A DNA stretch of 64,000 bases from NCBI GenBank assembly GCA_964637345.1, contig CAZWTD010000002.1:17221-81220 (forward strand), written 5' to 3'. Position 1 is the stretch's first letter. The number at the start of each line of letters is the position of its first letter. Shown here one piece after another: positions 9,046-16,694 of the stretch. The notes under the pieces are model-generated. The model was not told where the DNA came from. It worked only from the letters and a program-made list of their open reading frames with translations, and made no database searches. This DNA comes from CAZWTD01 sp964637345. GTDB taxonomy: Bacteria; Patescibacteriota; Patescibacteriia; HK-STAS-PATE-3. The position numbers and the translations under genes were made by a program.

Positions 9046-9106
9046 ACCTTAGCAATCACTTTCGTTTGTGTCAACGTTAGCACAACATACTTTTCGTCCC
9101 TGTCAA
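9046..9106 (-). promoter_or_regulatory. Candidate promoter(s) of the sortase operon
   Basis: Two perfect TTGACA hexamers are read on the minus strand, at 9101-9106 and 9069-9074. The second has TAAGGT (9046-9051) 17 bases downstream; the first has only poor -10 matches (TGTGCT or TGCTAA). Either would give a leader of about 200 bases containing the inverted repeat at 8875-8946. Confidence 0.45.
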
Positions 9107-9137
9107 GATAAAAAGCAAAGAGGGGAATCCGAGATTC

Positions 9138-9166
9138 TTCGTTGGAAAAATGAAGTTTGCTATACT
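9138..9166 (+). promoter_or_regulatory. Candidate manC promoter
   Basis: TATACT at 9161-9166 with a weak -35 (TTCGTT, 9138-9143) at 17 bases; transcription would start about 43 bases before the manC ATG. It diverges from the sortase-operon promoter. Confidence 0.45.
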
Positions 9167-9215
9167 ATTTAGGCACTCGACATACTCGAAGGACCATTCT
9201 TGAATCCGGAATCGT

Positions 9216-10295
9216 ATGAAATACGTCATTTTGGCTGGCGGGGGAGGTACTCGACTTTGGCCCTTATCTCGATCGAGTCGGCCGAAGCAATTTCTGCGCC
9301 TTATCGACGATCGGACACTCCTTGAGTTGACGGTCGAGCGTTTGGGAAAAGATATTCCCAGCTCGAAGCTGTTTTTTTCGGTGACCGAGGAAACTGCCCA
9401 TTTCGTGCGCGAACTTTTCCCCAAGGTAAGCGAAGATCAGCTCATTATTGAGCCTGAAAAGCGGGATACTGGTCCAGCCATGGGTTTTGTCGCTGCTGTT
9501 CTCGAATTATCAGACCCGGATGAGCCGATCGCCTTTCTCCCCTCAGACCACTTTATTCGCGATACTGAGCGTTTTGTGCAATCACTCCAGGTGGCTGATG
9601 ACCTAATTCGGGAAACTGGCTGTCTTCTCGATATCGGAGTTATCCCAACTTGGCCGAATACGAACCTTGGCTATACCCGCGTAGGAGAGCGGAAATTCGA
9701 ACGAAACGGGATCGCAATTCATCAATTTCGTGGACACACCGAAAAACCTCCAATCGAAGAAGCCGAAGCCTTCGTTGCATCTGGTGAGTATCTTTGGCAC
9801 GCGAATTATTACATGTGGACTCCTCGGCGTTTCCTTGAGGCGTATGAAACCTACGCTCCGGAAACGGCGGCAACGCTGCGGACGATTCAAAAACTGTGGA
9901 AGCAGGGAGATCGAGCCGGCGTCGCGCGTGAATATGCGACCCTCGAAAAGATTTCTATTGACTATGCAATTACCGAAAAAATTGACCCAAGCCGAGTCCT
10001 TATCGTCCAGGCTCCGTTTGACTGGAGCGATGTCGGCCTCTGGAGCGTGTTAAAGAAACTTCGAGAAGAAAATCCGAATGATAATGTAGCGTCCGGCTCG
10101 GAGCTTCTCGCGATCGATTCCCAGAATTGCCTTGTGTACGGCGAGAAAAAAAAGGTGATTGCGACCGTCGGAGTTCGTGATTTACTGGTTGTTGATACTG
10201 GAGACGCTCTCCTTGTCTGTCGAAACGATCGCGATCAGGACATTAAGCTTGTCGTCGAAGAGTTGAAACGACGACAAAAGAACGAACTAACCTAA
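9216..10295 (+). CDS. manC: Mannose-1-phosphate guanylyltransferase
   Basis: A 359-residue sugar nucleotidyltransferase. The N-terminal signature LAGGGGTRLWPLSRSSRPKQF is split over residues 6-26 and a FLPSDHFI motif follows near residue 108; both are typical of GDP-mannose pyrophosphorylases, which make GDP-mannose from mannose-1-phosphate and GTP. The length matches the short form without the C-terminal isomerase domain. It would supply activated mannose for cell-surface glycans. Its TAA overlaps the ATG of mltG (TAATG). The start is fixed by homology of the first residues (MKYVILAGG). Confidence 0.92.
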   Translation: MKYVILAGGGGTRLWPLSRSSRPKQFLRLIDDRTLLELTVERLGKDIPSSKLFFSVTEETAHFVRELFPKVSEDQLIIEPEKRDTGPAMGFVAAVLELSDPDEPIAFLPSDHFIRDTERFVQSLQVADDLIRETGCLLDIGVIPTWPNTNLGYTRVGERKFERNGIAIHQFRGHTEKPPIEEAEAFVASGEYLWHANYYMWTPRRFLEAYETYAPETAATLRTIQKLWKQGDRAGVAREYATLEKISIDYAITEKIDPSRVLIVQAPFDWSDVGLWSVLKKLREENPNDNVASGSELLAIDSQNCLVYGEKKKVIATVGVRDLLVVDTGDALLVCRNDRDQDIKLVVEELKRRQKNELT

Positions 10296-11350
10296 TGCGA
10301 CGTTCGCTTCTCATTTTCTTCATTTGCTTCCTCGTCATTCTCGGCACTGGCGCCGTTGCCTGGTTTTGGTTTTCGGCACAGCTAGGAGCCGCTGATCCTG
10401 AAGGGAGCAGTCAGCGTTTTACTATTGCGAGCGGGGAGAGTAGTGAAGCAATTTCTAAAAGGCTTGATGAATCGGGGATTATCCGAAGCTCGCTGGCTTT
10501 CCGGGTGTACACAGCTCTCGAAGGCCTTTCGAGCGGACTCCAAGCCGGCACCTACGATCTTTCTCCAAGCAGCAAGCTTGCCGACATCGCTCGTGAGCTG
10601 TCAGATGGAAAAGTGCTTAGCGATGAGATTAAGGTCGTCATCCCCGAAGGATTAACCAATGATCAACTTGCTGATCTCTTGGCCGATGAATTTTTGCCGT
10701 ACCAAGAATCCGGGAGCGGCCTTAGCTCCAAGGCCCCATTAAAAGCAGCCTTTCTCGATTCTTTTTCCGGTGAAGATCTTACGACGTCTGACTACCCTTT
10801 TCTTGAGGGTCGCCCAGCCGGCGCGTCGCTTGAGGGCTTTCTTTTCCCTGACACCTATTACTTTTTTAAGACTGCAACTCCCGAAGAAGTACGGAATCGA
10901 CTCCTTGATACGTTCGAGGAGAAAGTTCCAGCCACGCTTCGCGCGGAAGCAGAATCACTCAATCGAGATTTTTTTGAAGTCTTGACCCTAGCGTCAATTC
11001 TTGAGAAAGAGCTTCGAACCAGCGCTGACCGAAAAGTTGCCGCCGATCTCTTTTGGCGAAGGCTTGATTCAGGGATGGCTCTTCAATCTGATGCGACGGT
11101 GAATTATGTAACGGGGAAGTCGAGGCTTCAGCCGACCTTAGACGATCTTGAGGTTGAAAGCCTGTACAACACCTATCTTCATCCCGGTCTTCCGCCTGGA
11201 CCAATTTCTCATCCAAGCCGCGACGCGATTGAGTCTGCGCTTGAACCAACGCCGAATGACTATGTGTACTATTTGAATGATGCGTCGGGAAAAACGCATT
11301 TTGCGAAGACCTACGCTGAACATCTTGCGAATAAAGCAAAATATCTCTAA
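10295..11350 (+). CDS. mltG: Endolytic murein transglycosylase MltG (YceG-like)
   Basis: A 351-residue protein with one N-terminal membrane helix (residues 5-27), a LysM-like segment, and the C-terminal YceG/MltG catalytic domain. The catalytic glutamate is E237 in ASILEKE, and the family motifs LQSDATVNY and YNTYLHPGLPPGPISHP are clear. MltG cuts nascent glycan strands at the membrane and sets their length. It is translationally coupled on both sides: TAATG overlaps join it to manC and pyrH. Confidence 0.94.
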   Translation: MRRSLLIFFICFLVILGTGAVAWFWFSAQLGAADPEGSSQRFTIASGESSEAISKRLDESGIIRSSLAFRVYTALEGLSSGLQAGTYDLSPSSKLADIARELSDGKVLSDEIKVVIPEGLTNDQLADLLADEFLPYQESGSGLSSKAPLKAAFLDSFSGEDLTTSDYPFLEGRPAGASLEGFLFPDTYYFFKTATPEEVRNRLLDTFEEKVPATLRAEAESLNRDFFEVLTLASILEKELRTSADRKVAADLFWRRLDSGMALQSDATVNYVTGKSRLQPTLDDLEVESLYNTYLHPGLPPGPISHPSRDAIESALEPTPNDYVYYLNDASGKTHFAKTYAEHLANKAKYL

Positions 11351-12039
11351 TGAAGCCAAGTTCCTCAACCTTCGTTCTCTCACTTGGCGGGTCGCTTCTA
11401 GCGCCGAGCGAGCTTGATGTTGCGTATCTCAAGCGACTTCGTCGCTTCATCCTCGGCTGGGTTCGACGAGGAGCGCGTTTTGCAGTCATTACCGGCGGCG
11501 GCGACCTGAATCGTCGCTATAACGCTGCGACGCGCCGTGCTGCAGATATCCGTCCGGCAGATCTCGATTGGATCGGCATCGCGACGACAAAGCTTCACGC
11601 GCAGGTTGTCCGGGCTTTGTTTGGTACACGTGCATATGAGCACATTCTCGACAACCCTGAGCATCCGCCGAAAACGAAGCGCCCTATCCTCGTCGGCGGA
11701 GGATATGTCCCGGGAAGCTCAACTGATCTGGATGCAGTTCTTCTGGCGAAGGCCTGGGGCGCGAAGACGATTATCAACCTAACGAATACCAGTCATGTAT
11801 ATGATCGCGATCCGCGGAAGGACCCAAAGGCTAAGGCGCATTCGGAAATGACCTGGACGGCGTATCGAAAATTGATTCCAAAACGCTGGACGCCCCGACT
11901 TTCGACGCCCTTTGATCCGGTCGCGAGTCGGGAAGCCGAGCGGCTTGGGTTAACGGTTTGCATTCTCAACGGGCGAGATTTCTCGTCGTTTCAACGCTTG
12001 CTCAAAGGAAAGTCATTTAAAGGGACAAGGATCTCCTAG
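11350..12039 (+). CDS. pyrH: UMP kinase, archaeal-type
   Basis: A 229-residue amino-acid-kinase-fold protein. The N-terminal SLGGSL loop, the GGGD motif near residue 49 and the DLDAVLLAKAWGAKTIINLTN region with YDRDPRKDP match UMP kinases, closer to the archaeal type than to the usual bacterial PyrH. It phosphorylates UMP to UDP. The archaeal-like version is common in Patescibacteria, which supports the assignment of the organism. The ATG overlaps the mltG stop. Other amino-acid kinases are less likely because of the DRDPRKDPKA motif. Confidence 0.88.
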   Translation: MKPSSSTFVLSLGGSLLAPSELDVAYLKRLRRFILGWVRRGARFAVITGGGDLNRRYNAATRRAADIRPADLDWIGIATTKLHAQVVRALFGTRAYEHILDNPEHPPKTKRPILVGGGYVPGSSTDLDAVLLAKAWGAKTIINLTNTSHVYDRDPRKDPKAKAHSEMTWTAYRKLIPKRWTPRLSTPFDPVASREAERLGLTVCILNGRDFSSFQRLLKGKSFKGTRIS

Positions 12040-12046
12040 GGAACTC

Positions 12047-12075
12047 TTGACTATGCTTCATTCCTAGTGTACGCT
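12047..12075 (+). promoter_or_regulatory. Promoter of the rplJ-rplL operon
   Basis: TTGACT (12047-12052), 17-base spacer, TACGCT (12070-12075). It begins 8 bases after the pyrH stop and lies just upstream of the L10 leader. Confidence 0.7.
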
Positions 12076-12087
12076 CTTTTTGCCTAT

Positions 12088-12196
12088 CGAAGACCGTACG
12101 GTCCGGCAGTCGCCGGATTCAAACGCCAACCGTACCGAGGTAGCGCGAAATGCCCGAAAAGCGGGCAAATCAACGGTCTTCGAGGACCGTTTCTTT
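12088..12196 (+). promoter_or_regulatory. Ribosomal protein L10 leader with overlapping attenuator
   Basis: The 5' leader of rplJ. A 10-bp closing stem (12088-12097 with 12173-12182) encloses two hairpins (12102-12117 and 12151-12167), the layout of L10-binding leaders. The 3' arm of the closing stem is also the 5' arm of a second hairpin (ACGGTC 12173-12178 with GACCGT 12185-12190) followed by TTCTTTATT, a plausible terminator. The two folds exclude each other, which is the design expected for attenuation by L10 or the L10-L12 complex. The family is known; the details here are read from pairing only. Confidence 0.75.
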
Positions 12197-12207
12197 ATTG
12201 AACACCT

Positions 12208-12738
12208 ATGGGGAAAACCCGCACCCAGAAAGCTGAAGAACTCGATCGTCTGCGCGAGCGACTCGCCCGCATGAAGGTTGCCGTTATGACAACCTCAAGC
12301 CGTTTGACCGTTTCCGAAGAGACGGAGCTCCGCCGTTCGATGCGGAAATCGGAGGCCGATTATCTCATTATCAAGAAGACCCTCCTGCGCCTCGCGCTCA
12401 AAGAAGCTGGCATTGATCCTGCCGGACTCGCGTCGCTCGATAAGCCCTTTAGCGTAACGCTCGGGTACGGCGATGAAGTCGGAGTTGCGAAAGCGCTTGC
12501 AGCGTTTAAAAAAGAGCATGAAGCAGTTGATTTCCTCGGCGGAATCCTCGACGGCCGCTACCTGAGCGCTGAAGAAGTGAAAGCCCTCGCGAAACTTCCG
12601 TCGAAGACCGAGATGCTTGGACAATTCGTCCGAACGCTCCAAGCGCCAGTCAGCGGATTTGCCTCGGTACTCCGCAACAATATCTCGGGACTTCTTACCG
12701 TTCTTTCAGCCGTTCGAGATCAGAAATCAGCATCGTAA
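12208..12738 (+). CDS. rplJ: 50S ribosomal protein L10
   Basis: A 176-residue L10. The N-terminal RNA-binding half has the typical KTRTQKAEELDRLRERL start and the ADYLIIKKTLLRLALKEAG segment; the C-terminal helix that binds L7/L12 dimers is present (ISGLLTVLSAVRDQK). L10 anchors the L12 stalk on 23S rRNA and represses its own operon. It lies directly behind the L10 leader and 27 bases before rplL. Confidence 0.97.
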   Translation: MGKTRTQKAEELDRLRERLARMKVAVMTTSSRLTVSEETELRRSMRKSEADYLIIKKTLLRLALKEAGIDPAGLASLDKPFSVTLGYGDEVGVAKALAAFKKEHEAVDFLGGILDGRYLSAEEVKALAKLPSKTEMLGQFVRTLQAPVSGFASVLRNNISGLLTVLSAVRDQKSAS

Positions 12739-12765
12739 TCTTTACCAGTTATTTATTGAATCACT

Positions 12766-13182
12766 ATGTCAGACGAAAGCACGCAAGCGAATGAGACCGT
12801 CGAGGTTCCGGAAAAGTTTAAGGCCCTCGTTGAGCAGATTGAGAAACTCAACGTCCTCGAGCTTTCCGAACTCGTTAAGGTTCTTGAAAAGAAATTTGGC
12901 GTTTCCGCCCAAGCCGCTCCGATGATGATGGCGGCCGCCCCAGCCGGGGAAGCGGCAGCTGCTGAAGAGAAGTCTTCGTTCAACGTCGAGCTGACCGAAG
13001 CTGGCGCGAACAAAATTGCCGTCATTAAGGTTGTCCGAGAGTTAACCCAGAAGGGTCTCAAGGAAGCGAAAGACCTTGTCGACGGAGCTCCGAAAGTGAT
13101 AAAAGAAGGCGCGACCAAGGAAGAAGCGGAAGATATGAAGAAGAAGCTTGAGGAAGCAGGTGGAAAGGTGACGCTGAAATAA
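12766..13182 (+). CDS. rplL: 50S ribosomal protein L7/L12
   Basis: A 138-residue L7/L12, slightly longer than usual because of an extended N-terminus (STQANETVEVPEKFKAL). It has the N-terminal dimerisation helices, an Ala-rich hinge (AAAPAGEAAAAEE, about residues 54-66) and a canonical C-terminal domain (KIAVIKVVRELTQKGLKEAKDLVDGAP). It forms the mobile stalk that recruits translation GTPases. It is followed by a strong terminator. Confidence 0.97.
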   Translation: MSDESTQANETVEVPEKFKALVEQIEKLNVLELSELVKVLEKKFGVSAQAAPMMMAAAPAGEAAAAEEKSSFNVELTEAGANKIAVIKVVRELTQKGLKEAKDLVDGAPKVIKEGATKEEAEDMKKKLEEAGGKVTLK

Positions 13183-13243
13183 TCATTTCAGTTTTATCCT
13201 AAGCAACCGCGAAGGATCTCAGCTAGCTTTCAACGATTTTCAA

Positions 13244-13273
13244 CCAAAAGGACGGGCGAGCCCGTCCTTTTGG
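13244..13273. terminator. Intrinsic terminator after rplL
   Basis: A perfect 13-bp stem (13244-13256 with 13261-13273) closed by a CGAG loop, followed by ATTTTAC. It separates rplJL from the converging gene that ends at 13287 and can act in both directions. Confidence 0.85.
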
Positions 13274-13286
13274 ATTTTACCTAGCA

Positions 13287-15527
13287 CTATGCGTCTTCGT
13301 TCAGGCTTATTCGATAGATGAGGTTGCCGTTGAGGATATAGGCGCTCTCGCCGTTGTCTTCAATCGCGAAGTCGCGAAGATCAGTAAAGGCTGGGGAGGT
13401 GAATTGAGCCTGGAATTGCCCTGACTTCGAGAAGAGGACAAGGCGGCGACCACTCGCATCGAGAACGTAGATTCGATCCGAATTTTCACTTGTCCAAAGC
13501 TTTACTCCGGACGCTAAGGGAGGATCGACTGGCCCGAGACTGAAATCATCAAGCCGGCCCTGGGTAAAGCGTCGAACTCCGCCGTCCTGGTTAAGCACGT
13601 ATACTGACCCATCAACCGCGAGTGATACGCCGTTGACCAAGCTGACATCAGAGTCTTGAATCCAAGCGGAACCAGTACCGAAACCGTTCGTTCCAAGTTG
13701 ATAGCGAAAGATTTGATTATTTTTCGTGTCGAGGAGATAGATTCGCGATTGATAGGTTGCGAGCGCGGTGATTGCCCGGTCCGCATTTACTGAGGTGAAA
13801 TCTAAAGAGCGCGTTCGGTCGGTTGACAGCGAAAGGTCAAAGAACGCGTCGAGTCCATCCGAAAAAACAAGGCTTTGTCCGATGCTTGCTCCGAAACGAA
13901 GAGGTTCCGAAGTATCATTCGGATTCTCAATCAGCGTTGAGGATCCGTCGCCCGGGTTGATACGGAGCGCCTGATCAGCTCCGTTGCCAGCGAAGAGTTC
14001 TCCGTTACGGAAGACGAGAAATTCGGAACCCTGACCGGTAACGACGTTACCCACGTCAGCAACTTGGGTCGGGGAGTCAATGGTCACTAAGTGACGAGTT
14101 CTTTCGCGGATTTGGTTGACTGACTCAGCGAGGTTTTGCAGAGTAGAATCATTCGGGTGTTGTTCCGGCTCTAAGGTTGCCAGCAAGTCAACCGCTTCAG
14201 CTATTAAACGGCCAGCTCGGGTTTCGTCGTCATACGACAGGGCCGCTTCTGCATCAAAGGTCTTTTGCTCGATAGCGGTAATCGTTTCTTGACGAACACT
14301 CGTGGTTGTTTCCGATTCATTGCGTCGGCCCATCGAGACGATGCTTTGCGCAAAGAAAAAGAGAAGCGCGACAATAGCCAGGAAAAGAGCTTTCCTGGTA
14401 AAGGACCACCTCGGGAAGCTCGCAACGAGCCGTGCAATTGCGTCGGCAATTCGTCTAGGTATAGTCTTCGCTGAGGCCAAAACCGTTCCGCGTTGTCGAA
14501 AAACCGTTTGAACGCTTTTGGCGACTGCTCGTCCGCCTTGGAGGGGAAGCGCGGTGAGTGATGATGCGGCCGGACGTCGAGTCTGCTGGGGTAAAGTAGG
14601 AGACTCGGTCCGAGATCGATCTCCGCCGCGTTGCACGGGTTGATTACCGCGAACGTTTGCCGCCATCTGTTGGGCGCCCCGGAGAAGCGTTCCGAGGAAG
14701 CGGCGCGCAACAAGCCAAAGTGACGGAGTAAGAAGACGCTGCGTTGCTTCTTCTCGGGCGATTAAATCGTCCATTGATGATCGAGTTTGAACCGTCAGCA
14801 AAGTCGGCATCGGCTGAGCGACAGACGCGGGGGTTTCAAGTTCCTCACGAACGGGTACTGCGTGGGCGAGGAGCGCAGCAAACGCGGTTCGCGGAGGCGC
14901 TTCAGCGAGGAGTTCGTCAAGGTGTCGAACCGCATCAAGCGGCGGTCGATCAAGAACAATGCGCTTGAGTTTTTCGAGCGAAAGGTAGTCGAGGAGGCTT
15001 GGAGTGAAGAATACGAGGTAGTCGTCTTCTTGGAGTTCGCCAGTGATAATGTTCGAGAAGATTTTCAGCGGGTTAACTTTGCGTTCTTCGGGTCCGGCTG
15101 AATCAACAATGTCGACAATTCTTCCCCGGTGGACGAGCGTTGCGTGGATCTGGCCAATATGGGTCAGGATGAGCGTTTGATCCTTCAATACCCCGAGAAT
15201 GATATTGAAATGGTCGAGCCAGTCGGTCATTCCGCCCTCAATCAGTCGCTTGAGCTGTTCGTTTACGTGTTGGAGGGCCTGCTCAAAGGCGGTCTCAAGG
15301 CGAAGTTGAGGGCCCTGATAATAGGCCCGGCGCATCTCATCCTGGAGTATTTCAATGAGCTCCGTGTTCATCGGAGCCCTGGAGCCAATTTCGACAACAA
15401 GAAAGAGCCGCCCGAAGGTTCTTAGCTCGAGCGGTGTCGGCTGGGCAACGGAAACATGGACTGTTGAAACGCTCTTCTCTGGGTCATAGAGAAGGAAGGT
15501 TTCGAGTTCGTGGGACAGTTGTGGCAT
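13287..15527 (-). CDS. PP2C-like domain / transmembrane / beta-propeller protein
   Basis: A 746-residue protein of unknown function. The first 230 residues look like a serine/threonine phosphatase-type (PPM) fold (FNIILGVLKDQTLILTHIGQIHATLVHRGR and DYLVFFTPSLLDYLS), but without an obvious full set of metal-binding aspartates. A Pro/Arg-rich linker and one membrane helix follow (ALFLAIVALLFFFAQSIV, near residue 390). The rest is a repeated beta-blade region (VYVLNQDGGVRRFTQ, RIYVLDASGRRLVLF, SAYILNGNLIYRISL) that should face outside. The frame opens further to 15680, but this overlaps the divergent gene; the ATG at 15527 starts at a sensible domain boundary. Possibly an envelope sensor; this is inference. 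Confidence 0.7.
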   Translation of the reverse strand: MPQLSHELETFLLYDPEKSVSTVHVSVAQPTPLELRTFGRLFLVVEIGSRAPMNTELIEILQDEMRRAYYQGPQLRLETAFEQALQHVNEQLKRLIEGGMTDWLDHFNIILGVLKDQTLILTHIGQIHATLVHRGRIVDIVDSAGPEERKVNPLKIFSNIITGELQEDDYLVFFTPSLLDYLSLEKLKRIVLDRPPLDAVRHLDELLAEAPPRTAFAALLAHAVPVREELETPASVAQPMPTLLTVQTRSSMDDLIAREEATQRLLTPSLWLVARRFLGTLLRGAQQMAANVRGNQPVQRGGDRSRTESPTLPQQTRRPAASSLTALPLQGGRAVAKSVQTVFRQRGTVLASAKTIPRRIADAIARLVASFPRWSFTRKALFLAIVALLFFFAQSIVSMGRRNESETTTSVRQETITAIEQKTFDAEAALSYDDETRAGRLIAEAVDLLATLEPEQHPNDSTLQNLAESVNQIRERTRHLVTIDSPTQVADVGNVVTGQGSEFLVFRNGELFAGNGADQALRINPGDGSSTLIENPNDTSEPLRFGASIGQSLVFSDGLDAFFDLSLSTDRTRSLDFTSVNADRAITALATYQSRIYLLDTKNNQIFRYQLGTNGFGTGSAWIQDSDVSLVNGVSLAVDGSVYVLNQDGGVRRFTQGRLDDFSLGPVDPPLASGVKLWTSENSDRIYVLDASGRRLVLFSKSGQFQAQFTSPAFTDLRDFAIEDNGESAYILNGNLIYRISLNEDA

Positions 15528-15570
15528 GTCGCAGACGTCGGCCGGCCCAAGTGGTACGAAGCGGGCCAGC

Positions 15571-15620
15571 TTGCGGTTGAAAACGACCTTGAGTATACTG
15601 AAAATACGCAAAAACGACAA
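15571..15620. promoter_or_regulatory. Symmetric bidirectional promoter
   Basis: The palindrome AGTATACT (15592-15599) gives a TATACT -10 on both strands. On the minus strand TTGTCG (15615-15620) lies 17 bases upstream of it; on the plus strand TTGCGG (15571-15576) lies 17 bases upstream. It would drive the propeller protein one way and the wHTH gene the other. Confidence 0.55.
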
Positions 15621-15655
15621 GCCGCTCGGCGAGTGGCTGACGTAGCCGCACTCCC

Positions 15656-16282
15656 ATGCTTGATACCCTCTTTGGATCACGAACCCGCGCGAAACTCCTC
15701 CGACTCTTCTTTGCTCATCCGAAAGAGCCCTTTTACGTGCGTGAGATTTGCCGGAAACTCGACGAGCACTTGAATGCAGTTCGGCGAGAACTTGTTCATC
15801 TCACGGACCTCGATCTCATCCGTGAAGAAGAGCGCGATCATAAAAAGTACTACTCGGTGAACACGAATTTTGTTCTCTATCCGGAGCTTCGTGCGCTCGT
15901 CCTCAAAACCCAGGTTATGTTTCAGCGTAACTTCCTTGAGGCGGTACGGGGTATTGGGTCCGTAAAGCTCCTCGTCCTTACCGGGGTTTTTGTCGGGCTT
16001 CCCGACACCTTGACTGACGTGCTCATTGTCGGAAAGATTAATCGCCCAAAACTTCGGAGGCTTCTAGGCTTACTTCAGGAACATGTTGAGCAGCCGATTC
16101 GCTACACCCTTTTTTCGACCCGCGAGTTTACGTATCGAAACGATTTAACGGATCGTTTTATCTATCACATTCTCGAAAACAAAAAGATTGTTATGGTTGA
16201 TCATATTGATGCGATGCTTAAGCGGGCGGCGCTGAAAAAAGCCGACGAGGCGAAACGTGAACCAGAAACAAAGAATTCTTAA
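15656..16282 (+). CDS. Winged-helix regulator with nucleotidyltransferase-like domain
   Basis: A 208-residue protein. Residues 1-70 form a winged helix (RAKLLRLFFAHPKEPFYVREICRKL, then AVRRELVHLTDLDLI, and a KKYYSVN wing). The remaining part (LVLTGVFVGLPDTLTDVLIVGKINRPKLRRL) resembles a minimal nucleotidyltransferase-like fold of the kind fused to such helices in uncharacterised regulators; catalytic residues are not evident (GLPDTLTD could be a relic of the GS/DxD motif). It starts a short operon with tsaB, overlapping it by 26 bases, and shares a promoter with the divergent gene. Confidence 0.75.
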   Translation: MLDTLFGSRTRAKLLRLFFAHPKEPFYVREICRKLDEHLNAVRRELVHLTDLDLIREEERDHKKYYSVNTNFVLYPELRALVLKTQVMFQRNFLEAVRGIGSVKLLVLTGVFVGLPDTLTDVLIVGKINRPKLRRLLGLLQEHVEQPIRYTLFSTREFTYRNDLTDRFIYHILENKKIVMVDHIDAMLKRAALKKADEAKREPETKNS

Positions 16283-16694
16283 GAATTCCAAAGCGCAGCA
16301 TTGGCTTATCCTGGACACACGCAACCCGCAATGTGCGGTTATCGGCTTGTTTCGAGTAAAAACTTTTTCCTTTCGGCGCGAAATTCGACGAAGACATCAA
16401 AAGCCCATTCCACTTCTCGCTGAAGTGGACCGTCTCCTTAAGGGTAGAGGCACGCTCGCTGGTCTTTGCTTTGTAAATGCCCCCGGTGGATTTACCAGTT
16501 TACGAACCGGCCTTGTTCTTGCTCAAACACTAGCCTTCGCTCGAACTATTCCGCTCATCGAGCTCACCTCAAGCGATCCGAAAAGTATTTCAGCGGCAAT
16601 TCGGCGAGCAAAGAAGGTAGCGCAGCTTCAGTACGGCCGTGCTCCATCGATCACTCTACCTCGATCGAATCCTACGCGGAAACCATCGGCGTAA
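16257..16694 (+). CDS. tsaB: TsaB-like protein, short form
   Basis: A 145-residue protein carrying the N-terminal lobe of TsaB: an ILDTRNPQCAVIGLF strand region (DTS-like loop) and the family motif NAPGGFTSLRTGLVLAQTLA, equivalent to GPGSFTGLR. TsaB partners with TsaD and TsaE in making t6A at position 37 of tRNAs. It is shorter than usual TsaB (about 220 residues) and seems to lack the second lobe, a reduction I infer to be lineage-specific. The start is GTG inside the preceding gene. Its end overlaps the end of dinB by 23 bases, tail to tail. Confidence 0.72.
   Translation: MNQKQRILKNSKAQHWLILDTRNPQCAVIGLFRVKTFSFRREIRRRHQKPIPLLAEVDRLLKGRGTLAGLCFVNAPGGFTSLRTGLVLAQTLAFARTIPLIELTSSDPKSISAAIRRAKKVAQLQYGRAPSITLPRSNPTRKPSA

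Noticed and set aside
8843..9055. Longer N-terminus for the first DUF11 protein
   Set aside because: The extension would be translated through the 15-bp inverted repeat and places a second hydrophobic segment before a normal signal peptide.
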